Assembly (NCBI GenBank): GCA_021324365.1
Contig: JAJPJE010000041.1
Location: 1-64,000, forward strand
DNA: 64,000 nucleotides
Source of the DNA: Terriglobia bacterium
Lineage (GTDB): Bacteria > Acidobacteriota > Terriglobia > Terriglobales > Acidobacteriaceae
Direction of reading: 5' to 3'
Shown: positions 37,403 through 46,974 of the stretch, one piece after another
How the letters are laid out: each line of letters begins with the position of its first letter
How positions within the stretch are numbered: the stretch's first letter is position 1
The notes under the pieces: generated by a model
The model's input: the letters and a program-made list of their open reading frames with translations, nothing else
The model's database searches: none
Told to the model about the DNA's origin: nothing
Made by a program: the position numbers and the translations under genes

Positions 37403-39388
37403 ATGGACGGGAAGTTTTTGCGTTTTGCATCGGGAATGGTGAGCGCTGCGTGCTTGATGGTGTTGATCGCATGCGGCGGAGGTTCGGGCAGCAATAACTC
37501 GACCTCAGGCACTTCGACAAGCACATCCTCCAGCACTCAGAGCGGTACCGTCAGCATGCTGGTTAGCGACGATCCAGCGGAAGATTGGGCTGCAGTCGAT
37601 GTAAAGATTCTGAGCATTGCATTGACGCCGCAAGGTGGCGGCACTCCGGTGACGGTATACACGGCGCCTACTCCGGCGCCATCCGTCAATCTTGTTGAAC
37701 TGGATCAGTTGGGAGAAATCCTCGGCAACGTGCAGGTTCCCGCCGGAACTTATACGAGCGCAGTCGTCACCCTCAGTGGAAATCCGGGAGATGTAAGTCT
37801 TGTAGTCGGCGCAAATCCTGAGTCCGGTTTCCCTGGCACCCCTGGCTCGACAATTCCCAGCAGTCAGATTCAGATTCAGGGCACAAGCGGCAGCACAGGA
37901 AGTAAGACCGTGCAGGCCACGGTGAATTTCGAGTCTCCGCTGGTTGTAACTGCCGGACAGAACAATGCGCTCGATCTCGAGTTCAATCTGGCGCATCCGG
38001 CATTCCTGGTGGATCACGTCCCGGCGAGCGGCACGCCATTCTGGGCTATCAACTTCAACGGGCCGCTGCGGCACCATCCTCTGCTCGACATTACGTCGCT
38101 CGTGTTGCGACACATGTATGGCACGGTGACGGCAGTTTCCACCGACAATTCGAACGTCACAATTACTCGAGACTTTCCGGTTCGGCCGCCAACCAATCCG
38201 GAAACGGCGATTACCTCGAACATGAGCCTCCAGATTCTTGCCGACTCCACGAATGGCACCATCTTCTATGACATGGATGCGAAGACGCACAACGTCATCA
38301 AAGACTTTTCGTCAGTCGCGAGCACGTTGACGGGCAAGTACGTACGCATCGCAGCGCGGTATCAACAGAATGGCACGCTCGTGGCGGTTCGTATGTGGGC
38401 AAGTTCCTCATTCAATACGGTCTGGATCAGCCCTGAAGGTCACGTCCTGCACGTAGACACGACGGCGGACACCATCACGGTCCAGAACGAGGACGGCACC
38501 GGCGTTCCGGTTGCGATCGATGCCAACACCCAGTTCTTCTACCGCGCTCCGCAAAATGCTTTGGCGGACTCTACCCCGATCGGCACAGGAGTTTCCTTCC
38601 TGACCAGCGGCAACCTGGTCCGTGGATTCAAAGTGCATGTCAGTGTCGTCGATCCGCTTGCAGTTCCGATGGTCGCACAGACGGTGGACATTGAAATTGC
38701 GCGTTACGATGGCGTGATTTCCTTGCCAACCACCACGAATTTCACTTACACGCATGACTTCTTCCGCACGTCGGATGACTATACCCAGACATTGCCGTAC
38801 ATCTCGAACACAACACCGAATGGCAAGGATGCGAACGGCAATGCCATTACGGGATTCAAATGGTGGAATTTCGCATTCCCCACCATTCTTGATTCCGGCG
38901 CTAACGCCATTCCCGACTTTGTGTTGGCTACGAATGGCTCGGTGAACTTCGGCGGAACTGTCAGCCCTCTGAAGGTGAGCGGCGAGACGTGGGCGACCTG
39001 GGGCGATCCTGCCAATCAGAACGGCTGGTCGGCGCCATGGGTGGTGCTCGAGCCGGCATCGATTCCAATCGGTGTGGTCGCGACGCCGTGGGTTTCCGGC
39101 AGCACAGGTGGAAGCTTCGGTCTGTCGGTGCCCGGCGGCACGAACACCGTAAACGTTACTCTCAGCACGGTCAGCGGATCAGCCACACTCGTTTATCAAG
39201 TGGACCGATCCAATGGCATTCTGACCATTACGCCGCAGGACATTACCAGTGCGACTGGTTTGGCCAATGTTACGAAGGCATTGGTGAACGGCACGCTGGT
39301 GAAGGCGTTCGGTATCCCGCAGGCAGACGGTACGATCAAAGGTTACGTGCTGTTCTACTACACGGGAAACCTGATGCCCATGGAATAG
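37403..39388 (+). CDS. DUF4382 lipoprotein
   Basis: A 661-residue protein with a lipoprotein signal (MDGKFLRFASGMVSAACLMVLIACGGG, lipobox LIAC) and a Ser/Thr-rich linker of about 25 residues. A DUF4382 domain follows (residues about 47-200, TVSMLVSDDPAEDWAAVDVKILSIAL... VPAGTYTSAVVTLS). The rest is beta-rich, with DUF5666-like segments such as HVLHVDTTADTITVQNEDG. GTGAGGAAAT precedes the ATG and a strong terminator follows. It is probably anchored in the outer membrane. Function unknown. Confidence 0.87.
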   Translation: MDGKFLRFASGMVSAACLMVLIACGGGSGSNNSTSGTSTSTSSSTQSGTVSMLVSDDPAEDWAAVDVKILSIALTPQGGGTPVTVYTAPTPAPSVNLVELDQLGEILGNVQVPAGTYTSAVVTLSGNPGDVSLVVGANPESGFPGTPGSTIPSSQIQIQGTSGSTGSKTVQATVNFESPLVVTAGQNNALDLEFNLAHPAFLVDHVPASGTPFWAINFNGPLRHHPLLDITSLVLRHMYGTVTAVSTDNSNVTITRDFPVRPPTNPETAITSNMSLQILADSTNGTIFYDMDAKTHNVIKDFSSVASTLTGKYVRIAARYQQNGTLVAVRMWASSSFNTVWISPEGHVLHVDTTADTITVQNEDGTGVPVAIDANTQFFYRAPQNALADSTPIGTGVSFLTSGNLVRGFKVHVSVVDPLAVPMVAQTVDIEIARYDGVISLPTTTNFTYTHDFFRTSDDYTQTLPYISNTTPNGKDANGNAITGFKWWNFAFPTILDSGANAIPDFVLATNGSVNFGGTVSPLKVSGETWATWGDPANQNGWSAPWVVLEPASIPIGVVATPWVSGSTGGSFGLSVPGGTNTVNVTLSTVSGSATLVYQVDRSNGILTITPQDITSATGLANVTKALVNGTLVKAFGIPQADGTIKGYVLFYYTGNLMPME

Positions 39389-39405
39389 CAACTCTGGCCG
39401 CAAAT

Positions 39406-39442
39406 GAAGAGCGCCGTCGAGATGACGGCGCTTCTTTGTTTT
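39406..39442 (+). terminator. intrinsic terminator
   Basis: GCGCCGTC at 39411-39418 pairs with GACGGCGC at 39424-39431 (5-nt loop), followed by TTCTTTGTTTT. It lies 22 bp after the DUF4382 stop and also faces the convergent HTH gene. Confidence 0.85.
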
Positions 39443-39455
39443 AGGTGTTTTTTGC

Positions 39456-39692
39456 TTAGGCGGCGTTCCGGCGGTAGCTCCGCGGCTGTAAACGTTTTTC
39501 GAGCCTCCGCACTTCGGCGCTGAGGGCAGATTCGATGCTCTTGGACCGGCGCTCTCCTCGTGCCACTCGGCTCACATACGAGGGATCAACCCCAAGGTTG
39601 CGAGCCACACGGCTGTAGAGTCCGCGATAGAGTCGGATACCGTTTAGTGTGTCAATAACGTTTCCATCTGTAGGATTCATTTCCCGAGGCAT
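39456..39692 (-). CDS. small XRE-like helix-turn-helix protein
   Basis: A 78-residue protein with a predicted HTH in the centre: LYSRVARNLGVDPSYVSRVARGERRS, where LGVDPSYVSRVA is a typical recognition helix region. The C-terminus is basic (EKRLQPRSYRRNAA). The small size and lack of a sensing domain suggest a DNA-binding regulator of unknown target. It is isolated: the upstream 395 bp has no gene. Confidence 0.65.
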   Translation of the reverse strand: MPREMNPTDGNVIDTLNGIRLYRGLYSRVARNLGVDPSYVSRVARGERRSKSIESALSAEVRRLEKRLQPRSYRRNAA

Positions 39693-40087
39693 GAGCGAAA
39701 CTCCTTAGCAAAGCAATAAGAATAGCGTACCACCAGTCTGGGGTGCGCAAAGGCGATGGCGCTTCTTGGCGCACAAGAAATTTTCCGTCATCTTCGATGA
39801 CTGGCCAAACCCCTGACATAACGGATTGTTCATCTTCAAAACATTAATATTGAGAGTCACTCAAGATGCCGCGGGTAGCAGATACACCGTCGCAATACCA
39901 GGCAGAACTTCTGGGGAGGTTCAGCGCTATACTTATGGCTGATTAATTTTGCCAGGTCCGGGTTCGGCGCGCGCGCTCCCGCCGATCCGTCGACCAGTGC
40001 GATGTCGCGTGCCCGAGTTTCAGATCCCGGGCTCACGAGGCTCCTTCCGACATTGGTGATGTCCGACCCGGAATGAGCGAAATCAGA
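39693..40087. other. intergenic region without recognised gene
   Basis: 395 bp between the small HTH gene and the end of the CheB-CheR-PAS gene. Part is AT-rich (about 39835-39955) and part GC-rich (about 39960-40030). I see no credible open frame and no strong hairpin. It probably carries the HTH gene's promoter. Confidence 0.4.
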
Positions 40088-42787
40088 TCAACTCCGCTTC
40101 CGAGGAGTTTTCCGCTTCCGCGTCTTCGAATTGCTCTTTCCGGAAATCAAGGTTGTCGCTCTTTTCACGTTCGAGATATCAAGGAACACCAGAACGACAC
40201 CCTCAATTCGATTATCCGAGGTTCGATAGGGTGTCATGCGCATCTGGTAGCGGTGGTTTTTTCCGTTCTGCACGATGACCTCGCGCGGCTGGAGGTCTTT
40301 CGTGACATCCAACATCACGCTCTCGATGTCATCGACATTGAAGTTCAGCCGAAGATTGCGAATCGGACGGTTCATATCCGCACTGGTAATGCCTAAAATA
40401 TCTTCGACCTGGGGAGTCATACGCCGGATGCTGAAATCTGAATCGAGCATCACTATGCCGATATTCACGCTGGCAAGGAGGTTCAGCAGGTCGTTATTCG
40501 CTTGCGTCAATTGCAGATTTCGATCTTGCATCTCCTCGTTGACAGTGTTGAGCTCCTCGTTAGCGGACTCGAGCTCTTCTTTTGAGGTCTGTAGCTCCTC
40601 GTTCGTACTCTGCAACTCCTCGTTACCCGACTGAATCTCCTCGTTCGCCGATTGCAGTTCCTCATTGCTGGCTTCTAGCGCCTCGATGATCGATTGCAGG
40701 TAGTCTTTGGTGGCAGCCAACTCCTGTTTCAGTTGCGCAACCTGGCGGTCCTTGGCATCTTCGGGAACCGCGGCAGCAGGCGGTGATTCGGTCTGCCGCC
40801 GCCCGTCCACTTCTTCGAAGACAACAACGAAGCTGCGTTGCGACTGCAACGGCGCATGGAAGGGAATCACCTCGATATTTACATTTTCGAAACCATTTCC
40901 ATTATCAAACTGAACGTTATACTTGCGTGAGGAGGTTGTGGATACGCGTGCTTCCTCCAGCGCATTCTGCAATTCCGAAAGCAGGCCGGATTTGGCCATT
41001 TTTAGCAAGTTCAGTGTGGCCTTCCCGGAGGGTAGTTCCAGGTAACGGTTTGCGTTTCCCCGTATCTGAACCACTTCATATTGAGGATTGACCACGACTG
41101 CCGCCGGTACATAGCGGGTGAGCAGCAGTCGATCCGCTTCGCGCTGCAGGTCAATGGGTGTTCTTGCAGGGTCGGGCTGAGCCCCGCTAGACGGAATCGA
41201 ACCAGCCTCGTTTGTTTTCACGTAGTCAAACCGTTCTGTTGGCGTCCCAAAGATTGCCGGCGTGGCCACCAGCTTCTTAAGGTAGATTTTGTGGCGCTTA
41301 TCGGCGGGCTCGAACAGGTCGGTGCCGATTCCTCCCAGAGCTTCTGTGTTACCGACCATCAGAAAGCCGGAGGGATTCAGAGCATAGTGAAACACCGGTA
41401 TGACTCGCTTTTGCAGCTCGGGTCCAAGATAAATCAGAACGTTGCGGCAGCTCACCAGGTCCATGTGCGAGAAAGGCGGATCATCAAAGACATTCTGCGT
41501 CGCAAAAATACAGAGATCGCGAACCGACTTGCTGATCTGGTATCCGGCTTTGACCTTGTTAAAAAATCGCCGCAGCCTGGCAGGCGATAGATCACCGGCG
41601 ATACTCGGCTTAAAAATACCCATACGCGCCGTCCGGATGGCACTCTCGCTGAGATCCGTGCCGAAGATCTGGACGGTAATGTCGGCTCGCACTTTGGTCG
41701 CATACTCCAGCAGCGAGATGGCATGCGAGTAAGCCTCTTCGCCGGTTGAGCATCCCGGCACCCAGATGCGGATGGTTTCATTCGGCTGACGGCCGCGCAA
41801 TAGCGCGGGATAGGCGACCTCTGCCAGGGCCTCGAACGTCTCTGGATCGCGGAAAAAGGAGGTAACGTTGATTAGCAGGTCGCTATGCAGAGCCTCAAGC
41901 TCCTGCCGACTGGTTCGGAGCAGGGAAACATACTCGCCCAGGTCGTCGATTTTTGCCAGCGCCATCCGGCGATGGATGCGACGGCGGATGGTGGCGGGTT
42001 TGTAGTTCGTAAAATCAACTTTGCGGAGCTGCCGCAACAGGCGAAAAATCTGCTCCATCTGTGTGCCTTGCGGCTGTTGTATGGATTCCTGGATTTCTTC
42101 TGAATCTGGTCCGGCGACGTAGGGGTGGCTGCTTAGGCGGATCAGTTCTCTCGCAATCTCCCTCGGCGGCAATACAAAATCGACGTGTCCGGAAGCGATT
42201 GCGCTGTTCGGCATACTGGCGTGCCGTGCGGACTTCGGTTCCTGGGCAAAAGTGATTCCACCTTCATTCTTTACAACGGCAAGGCCGAGCGTACCGTCAG
42301 TCGCAGTGCCCGACAGGATAACGCCGATAGCATCTTTGCCGCGGTCTTCGGCCAGCGACCGCAAAAAGATATCGATAGGCATCGGGATTCCGGCCAGAGT
42401 GTCGCGCTTTTTCAGCCGTAATGCGCCCTGCTGGATGGTCATGATCTCGTTGGGAGGAATAATGTAGACGTGGTTGGGCTTAACCAGATCTCCTTCCTCG
42501 ACCTGCTTTACAGGCATCTTGGTGGCACGCGCCAGTAATTCGGTCATGGCGCTCTCATGGGTTGGATCAAGATGGGGAACGAGGACGAACGCCATTCCAG
42601 GGTCTGCCGGCAGAGGCTTCAGCAACTCGGTGATGGCTTCCAGGCCTCCGGCAGAGGCTCCGACCCCTACCACAACACACCGCGCGGGAGCCCCTGACTC
42701 CTTGTCGAGTGCTCCAGGGCCGTTTGAAGCTGCCCTGGAATCCTTCTTCTTTCTCTCTTTATAGTGATTGCTGCGCTTGGCGGTCAT
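40088..42787 (-). CDS. CheB-CheR-PAS fusion protein
   Basis: An 899-residue fusion. CheB methylesterase comes first (residues about 35-220), with S45 in GVGASAGGLE, H72 in PHLDPTHES, and the Asp in GTATDGTLG. CheR methyltransferase follows (about 245-500), with RIWVPGCSTGEEAYSHAI as the SAM site. A long coiled coil is built from heptad-like QSANEEIQSGNEELQST units. A PAS domain (about 770-880) and a basic tail (TRKRKTPRKRS) end it. There is no kinase domain. CheB and CheR have opposing activities, so the fusion implies local control. Receptor target not in view. Confidence 0.93.
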   Translation of the reverse strand: MTAKRSNHYKERKKKDSRAASNGPGALDKESGAPARCVVVGVGASAGGLEAITELLKPLPADPGMAFVLVPHLDPTHESAMTELLARATKMPVKQVEEGDLVKPNHVYIIPPNEIMTIQQGALRLKKRDTLAGIPMPIDIFLRSLAEDRGKDAIGVILSGTATDGTLGLAVVKNEGGITFAQEPKSARHASMPNSAIASGHVDFVLPPREIARELIRLSSHPYVAGPDSEEIQESIQQPQGTQMEQIFRLLRQLRKVDFTNYKPATIRRRIHRRMALAKIDDLGEYVSLLRTSRQELEALHSDLLINVTSFFRDPETFEALAEVAYPALLRGRQPNETIRIWVPGCSTGEEAYSHAISLLEYATKVRADITVQIFGTDLSESAIRTARMGIFKPSIAGDLSPARLRRFFNKVKAGYQISKSVRDLCIFATQNVFDDPPFSHMDLVSCRNVLIYLGPELQKRVIPVFHYALNPSGFLMVGNTEALGGIGTDLFEPADKRHKIYLKKLVATPAIFGTPTERFDYVKTNEAGSIPSSGAQPDPARTPIDLQREADRLLLTRYVPAAVVVNPQYEVVQIRGNANRYLELPSGKATLNLLKMAKSGLLSELQNALEEARVSTTSSRKYNVQFDNGNGFENVNIEVIPFHAPLQSQRSFVVVFEEVDGRRQTESPPAAAVPEDAKDRQVAQLKQELAATKDYLQSIIEALEASNEELQSANEEIQSGNEELQSTNEELQTSKEELESANEELNTVNEEMQDRNLQLTQANNDLLNLLASVNIGIVMLDSDFSIRRMTPQVEDILGITSADMNRPIRNLRLNFNVDDIESVMLDVTKDLQPREVIVQNGKNHRYQMRMTPYRTSDNRIEGVVLVFLDISNVKRATTLISGKSNSKTRKRKTPRKRS

Positions 42788-42874
42788 GATATTGTCTATC
42801 GGTCGAGACAGCTAATCTACTCACCTTCGCATCCGTATGCATACATAATCTTCACGGTGAGGCAGGCAACCTCA

Positions 42875-43303
42875 ATGACTACTGTTACAAAGCCTGAACT
42901 CTTGAACTCCTGGAAAGAAATCGCCTCGTATCTGGGCCGCGGTGTTCGCACCGTGCAACGATGGGAAACTCTCGGTTTGCCCGTGCGGCGTCCGCACGGA
43001 CATTCGCGCAGCCCGGTTTTCGCATTCACACGAGATCTTGATGCCTGGCTGACAAAAACACCGCATGATAGAGTTCCACGCACGAATCTCAACTTCGGGG
43101 GCAATGAACTTCAGCGCTTGATTCAGAACAGCATTGAGCTTCGAACGAAAACGAGAGCGCTTCGCGAGGAGCATCATAGGGCGATCGTTAAGCTCTTTGA
43201 AACGCTCTCATCGATGCCGTTGCATATGAAGTCGATCTCTCCTCTATACGGGAGCAGCCCTTCCCGCTTCCCGGAAAGTAACCACTTGCGCAGGGCGGGG
43301 TAA
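42875..43303 (+). CDS. HTH (excisionase/MerR-like) DNA-binding protein
   Basis: A 142-residue protein from the ATG at 42875. Residues about 10-60 are a helix-turn-helix of the winged excisionase-like type, LLNSWKEIASYLGRGVRTVQRWETLGLPVRRPHGHSRSPVFAFTRDLDAWL. This pattern is a frequent acidobacterial regulator domain. The C-terminal part is helical and charged with no clear domain. It is divergent from the CheB-CheR-PAS gene, whose start lies 87 bp away. Role unknown, but it may control that gene. Confidence 0.8.
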   Translation: MTTVTKPELLNSWKEIASYLGRGVRTVQRWETLGLPVRRPHGHSRSPVFAFTRDLDAWLTKTPHDRVPRTNLNFGGNELQRLIQNSIELRTKTRALREEHHRAIVKLFETLSSMPLHMKSISPLYGSSPSRFPESNHLRRAG

Positions 43304-43321
43304 CGATAAAGCAACGCCGTA

Positions 43322-43660
43322 TCAGCTCGCTCTCTTCCGCTGTTGTCCGCCTTTGGAAATATCTACGCAAAGTTTCTTGCACCGCTCAACGACCTGAACG
43401 GCCTCTTCATTCATCCTGCTCAGTTCCTCACGCCTGATCTTGCTCGCTTCTCGCAAAAATACAGCCTTCTGCCTCTCGTTGCGGGATTGGTCCATCGAGC
43501 CTTGAAATCCTTCCAACGCGCCTCTGCCGTTTGCTGAAACAACACTGCTTGTATTCCTAGCCGCAACATCGGAGCCGGGCGGCGCGACACGGCACTCGGG
43601 CGTCTGCTTCTCGTGCTCGCTGCTTGGCTCAAGCCGGCGTCCTCTGTTTCGAGAAGGCAT
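43322..43660 (-). CDS. hypothetical charged helical protein
   Basis: A possible 112-residue frame starting at the ATG at 43660. The N-terminal half is disordered and the C-terminal half (from DQSRNERQKAVFLREASKIRREELSR) is charged and probably helical or coiled. An AGAAGAAG sequence lies 12 bp upstream. It fills the gap between the HTH gene and fdnG and runs convergent to the HTH gene. There is no recognised family, so it could be a chance frame. Confidence 0.4.
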   Translation of the reverse strand: MPSRNRGRRLEPSSEHEKQTPECRVAPPGSDVAARNTSSVVSANGRGALEGFQGSMDQSRNERQKAVFLREASKIRREELSRMNEEAVQVVERCKKLCVDISKGGQQRKRAS

Positions 43661-43796
43661 ATGCGGCAGATCTTCTTCTCGATAGATGCGAAATAATAGC
43701 CGGACGTAAATTTTCGGGCCAATCTTGACGTGCCTCTTACCTGAGAGCAAAATAGCGCCGCTCAGTTTCCAGAGCGCTTTTCCCCAAGGAGGCAAT

Positions 43797-46700
43797 GTGA
43801 GTTCTACCCGGCGTGAGTTCCTGAAAATCTCTACAGTCGGCGGAATTGCCACCACAGTTCTCGGTTTCGACGTGACTTCTGCTCAAGCCCAGGCACGCGA
43901 ACTGAAGATAGCCAGAACCACCGAGACTCGATCGACCTGCCCCTATTGCTCCGTCAGTTGCGGCGTCATTATCCATACTCTCGGTGACAAAGCCAAGAAC
44001 GTCACTGCCCAGGTGGTACACGTGGAAGGCGATCCCGACCACCCGATCAACCGCGGAACCCTCTGTCCCAAAGGGGCGGCCCTGTACCAGGACATCCTGA
44101 ACGAGCGGCGATTGCTGAAACCGCAGGTGCGCCGCCCCGGCTCGGATCACTGGGAGGACATCAGCTGGGACCAGGCGATCGAAGAAATCGCTCAAAAAAC
44201 CAAGAAAGCTCGCGACGATGCATTCATTGAAAGAGATGCCAACGGTTTCACCGTGAATCGTTGCGAGAACATCGGCTTCACCGGCGGCTGCACCGACACC
44301 AATGAGTTCAACTACCTCGTTGTGAAGACGATGCGGAGCCTGGGAGTAGTCCATTTAGAAAACCAGGCCAGGGTTTGACACGGCCCCACGGTCTCAAGTT
44401 TGGGACCAACGTTTGGGCGCGGCGCCATGACCAATGGCTGGATCGACATCAAGAACACCGACATGATGTTGATCATGGGCGGAAATCCCGCCGAGAATCA
44501 CCCCTGCGGCTTCAAGTGGGCCATCGAGGCAAAACGAAACCGCAACGCAAAGATGATCGTAATCGACCCGCGGTTTACGCGAACTGCGGCTGTCAGCGAT
44601 CTCTTCCTGCAGATTCGTACCGGAACCGATATTGCTCTGCTGGGTGCGTTCATCAACTACACCCTACAGAACAATCGTGTGAATCACGAGTACCTCGTCA
44701 ATTACACCAACGCGTCATTCATCATCAAGGAAGGTTTCAAGCTTCCGGAAGATGGATTGTATTCAGGATGGGACGCCGATAAGCACACCTACGATAAGAG
44801 CACATGGAATTACGAGTCCGGTGGTCTGACGAAAGTCGATGCCCCGTCGCATCCGGAAGCCACAGCCCACGGAATCGCCGCCGCCGGAGCGCCACCGCCA
44901 TCCCTGCCGGAGAATGTCGCGTACGATCCTACGCTGCAACATCCCCGCTGCGTGTATCAGCTGCTGAAACAGCATTATTCGCGCTACACGCCAGAAACGG
45001 TTGAGAAGATTACCGGCATTCCCAAGGATCAGATCATCAAAGCTGCCGACATGTTTACCTCGATTCGTAAGGACGGATCGACGAAGCAGGTTGCAACCAT
45101 CATCTATGCCGTTGGTTGGACGCAGCACAGCTCCGGCACGCAAACCATTCGCGGCGCTGCCATGCTGCAACTGTTACTCGGAAATGTGGGTCGCGCCGGC
45201 GGTGGAGTCAATGCGTTGCGCGGGCACTCCAATATTCAAGGCGCAACGGATATGGCAGGCATCTTCGACATCCTGCCGGGTTATTTGAAAGTGCCGGTCC
45301 CAAAGGATGTCGATTTTAAAACGTATCTCACACGCATCACGCCGAAACCTGCGAAACCTGGCGAGTGGCAATCGTTCAACTACTGGTCCAACAGCCCGAG
45401 GTTCGCCGTCTCACTTCTGAAATCGTTTTATGGGAGTGCTGCGACCAAAGAAAACGACTTCGCTTTTCACTACCTGCCGAAGGTGGACAAGAACTACTCC
45501 TGGGCTGAACTTTGGGATCGCATGTACGCGGGCAAGGTTCAAGGACTGTTCGCATTCGGCATGAACGGAGTCGCAATCGGGCCGAATTCGCAGAAGAATA
45601 TCGATGCGCTGAAGAGGGCCGATTTCCTCGTCGTCTGCGAAATCTATCCCGATGAGACCAGCGAATTCTGGCGCGCACCGGGAATCACACCGGAGGAAAT
45701 GAAGAAGATCAACACGACGGTCTATCGCCTTCCCGGCGCTGGTTTTGCAGAAAAGGACGGCACCTTTGTTAATTCGGCGCGGTGGCTGCAGTGGAAGTAT
45801 GCGGCTGTCCCGCCTCCGGGAGAGGCGAAGCTCGATCAGGAAATCCTGGCACGGATTTTTCTGAAGATCCGCGACCTCTATAAGAAGGAGGGTGGCAAGT
45901 TCCCGGACCCGATCCTAAATGCGTCGTGGAGCTACACCAACCCGTATAACCCTTCGTTGACCGAAGTTGCCAAAGAGATTAACGGCAAGGCACTGGAAGA
46001 CGTAACCGATCCTGCCACACAGACGACCATCAAGGCTGGTCAGCAACTGCCGAGCTTCGCTTTCCTGCGCGATGATGGTTCGACAACCAGCGGAAACTGG
46101 CTTTATTGCGGTTCGTGGACCGAAGCAGGAGCGATGATCCAGCGGCGCGGAACGGAAGATCCCTCAGGGTTGGGTATCTATCAGAACTGGGGATGGTCGT
46201 GGCCTGTAAATCGTCGCGTTCTCTACAATCGCGCCTCTTGCGACACCAATGGCAAGCCTTGGGACGCCTCTCGAGCCCAGGTCTGGTGGAACGAATCCGC
46301 GAAGAAGTGGGTGGGCAACGATGTCCCCGACTTCAAGCCCGACTCGGCGCCTTCCGATCACATGGGACCCTTCATCATGAATCCCGAGGGCGTGGGCCGC
46401 ATCTTCGTGCCGCTCGGAATGGTCGCTGACGGACCGTTCCCCGAGCATTACGAAGTGTTCGAGAGCCCGGCGCAGAACATCCTGCACCCGCAACAGCCGA
46501 ACAATCCTGTTGCTATCCGCCTGAAGTCGGCAGCCGACAAGATTGGCACGACCGCTGAAGGGTACAACATCGTATGCACCACCTATCGGCTGACGGAGAT
46601 GTATCACTACTGGACGAAGAACAACCCCATGAACGTCCAGTTACAGCCGGAACCGTTCGTGGAGATTCCAGCCGAGCTCGCCGACGAGCTGAAAATCAGC

Positions 46701-46964
46701 GGCGGCGAAAAGGTAAAGGTGACCAGCGCACGCAGCTACTACATTGCGAAGGCAATGGTTACACGCCGCATCCGGCCAATGATGATCGAGGGAAAGAAGA
46801 CCTACCAGATCGGTATTCCCATTCACTGGGGTTATCGCGGCATTGCTGAGGACGAGGGCCGCACCGCTAAAACCCTGGCAAACCAGTTATCGCCCGCTGT
46901 GATCGACCCCAATGCGTTCACACCGGAATTCAAGGGCTTCCTCGTGAAGCTGGAGAAGGCATAG
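43797..46964 (+). CDS. fdnG: formate dehydrogenase alpha subunit, selenocysteine-containing
   Basis: A gene of 1055 residues read through an in-frame TGA. It starts at GTG 43797 with AGGAGG 6 bp upstream. The N-terminus is a Tat signal (VSSTRREFLKISTVGG). A [4Fe-4S] cluster motif follows: CPYCSVSCGVIIH, with the fourth Cys in GTLCPKGAAL. Codon 194 is TGA in the context LENQARV-U-HGPTVSSLGPTFGRGAMTN, the expected position of the Mo/W-bisMGD Sec ligand. The remainder is the MGD-binding oxidoreductase body. It oxidises formate in the periplasm and passes electrons to FdnH and FdnI. Without the Sec reading, the gene would be called as two fragments. Confidence 0.95.
44376..44407 (+). promoter_or_regulatory. 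Sec TGA codon and bSECIS hairpin of fdnG
   Basis: The recoded TGA is at 44376-44378. Downstream, GGTCTCA (44390-44396) and TGGGACC (44401-44407) form a 7-bp stem with one G-T pair and an AGTT loop. Counting the T of TGA as 1, the loop G and T are at 23 and 24. From memory these are the positions of the SelB-contact G and U in the E. coli fdhF bSECIS. The stem lies in the open reading frame, as bacterial elements do. Confidence 0.75.
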
Positions 46965-46974
46965 GAGGCGAGCG

